13,528 nt of DNA from JBDUCV01 sp040003255 (GTDB lineage Bacteria > Actinomycetota > Actinomycetes > Mycobacteriales > Jatrophihabitantaceae). The stretch covers positions 1 to 13,528 of the forward strand of contig JBDUCV010000056.1 in the NCBI GenBank assembly GCA_040003255.1. Reading direction: 5' to 3'. A program made the position numbers and the translations under genes. The notes under the pieces were generated by a model that was not told where the DNA came from, did not search any database, and worked only from the letters and a program-made list of their open reading frames with translations. Positions 13,434-13,528 of this stretch are shown here, piece by piece (the stretch's first letter is position 1; every line of letters starts with the position of its first letter).

Positions 13434-13528
13434 GTGGCCGGTCACCCGCCAGAGGGCCGCGCCGATGCGCCAACCGACCGCACCGATCCTGAGTACGTAG
13501 CCGTCGGTCGGATCGGCCGGCCGCACGG
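13434..13528 (+). CDS. rimM: Ribosome maturation factor RimM, N-terminal fragment cut by the window end
   Basis: RimM binds S19 in the 30S head and helps the subunit mature. Only 31 codons are visible. After a poorly conserved start (residues 1-20, rich in Pro, Asp and Thr) comes EYVAVGRIGRPHG, the typical RimM opening (VVGRIGRPHG). The GTG at 13434 lies 15 bases after the khpA stop, with GGGG near 13421 as a weak ribosome binding site; an in-frame GTA rather than a start codon occurs nearer the conserved part, so GTG 13434 is the best choice. The order rpsP, khpA, rimM is the standard one. The gene runs out of the window and is not truncated in any biological sense that I can see. Confidence 0.85.
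   Translation, partial: MAGHPPEGRADAPTDRTDPEYVAVGRIGRPH

Overview
The window is high-GC DNA from an actinobacterium. The signs are: frequent GTG starts; a probable 12-TM MFS carrier and a lipoprotein typical of the group; the small actinobacterial membrane protein family DUF6131; ribosomal protein S16 with a long Ala/Pro-rich tail followed by a KH-domain gene and the start of rimM; and thrS followed directly by a HIT-family gene, as in Mycobacterium. I cannot name the genus from sequence alone. No integrase, transposase, phage gene, CRISPR array, tRNA or rRNA is visible.

Left part (1-6907), accessory and metabolic genes in mixed orientation. Two small plus-strand genes (a 51-aa DUF6131-type membrane protein with a hairpin behind it, and a 64-aa acidic protein that may be leaderless) converge on a minus-strand pair: a 107-aa thioredoxin-fold protein and an exported gamma-glutamyltranspeptidase. 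Divergent from that pair is an MFS transporter, followed by a stand-alone HMG-CoA-lyase-family gene (mvaB). This converges on a CapA-like lipoprotein, which in turn is divergent from a DUF2237 protein.

Right part (7007-13528), translation genes all on the plus strand. thrS, a HIT hydrolase/phosphorylase and a metal-dependent amidohydrolase overlap by four bases at each junction (GTGA, ATGA) and form a coupled operon. proS, of the short archaeal/eukaryotic-like type, starts 34 bases further on, probably from its own promoter. A 541-base non-coding stretch follows. It carries a possible LysR-gene remnant on the minus strand, a textbook intrinsic terminator, and the rpsP leader. The window ends in rpsP, khpA and the first 31 codons of rimM.

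Functionally the right part supplies charged tRNAs (Thr, Pro), possibly Ap4A turnover (the HIT protein beside a synthetase that can make Ap4A), and ribosome assembly (S16, KH protein, RimM). The left part deals with glutathione or gamma-glutamyl compounds, export, and acyl-CoA cleavage. I see no convincing undescribed multi-gene system. The most useful oddities are the ProRS type and its eroded zinc site, the joining of two known synteny blocks by an ATGA overlap, two recent tandem duplications, the candidate leaderless starts, and the terminator-bounded non-coding region before rpsP.
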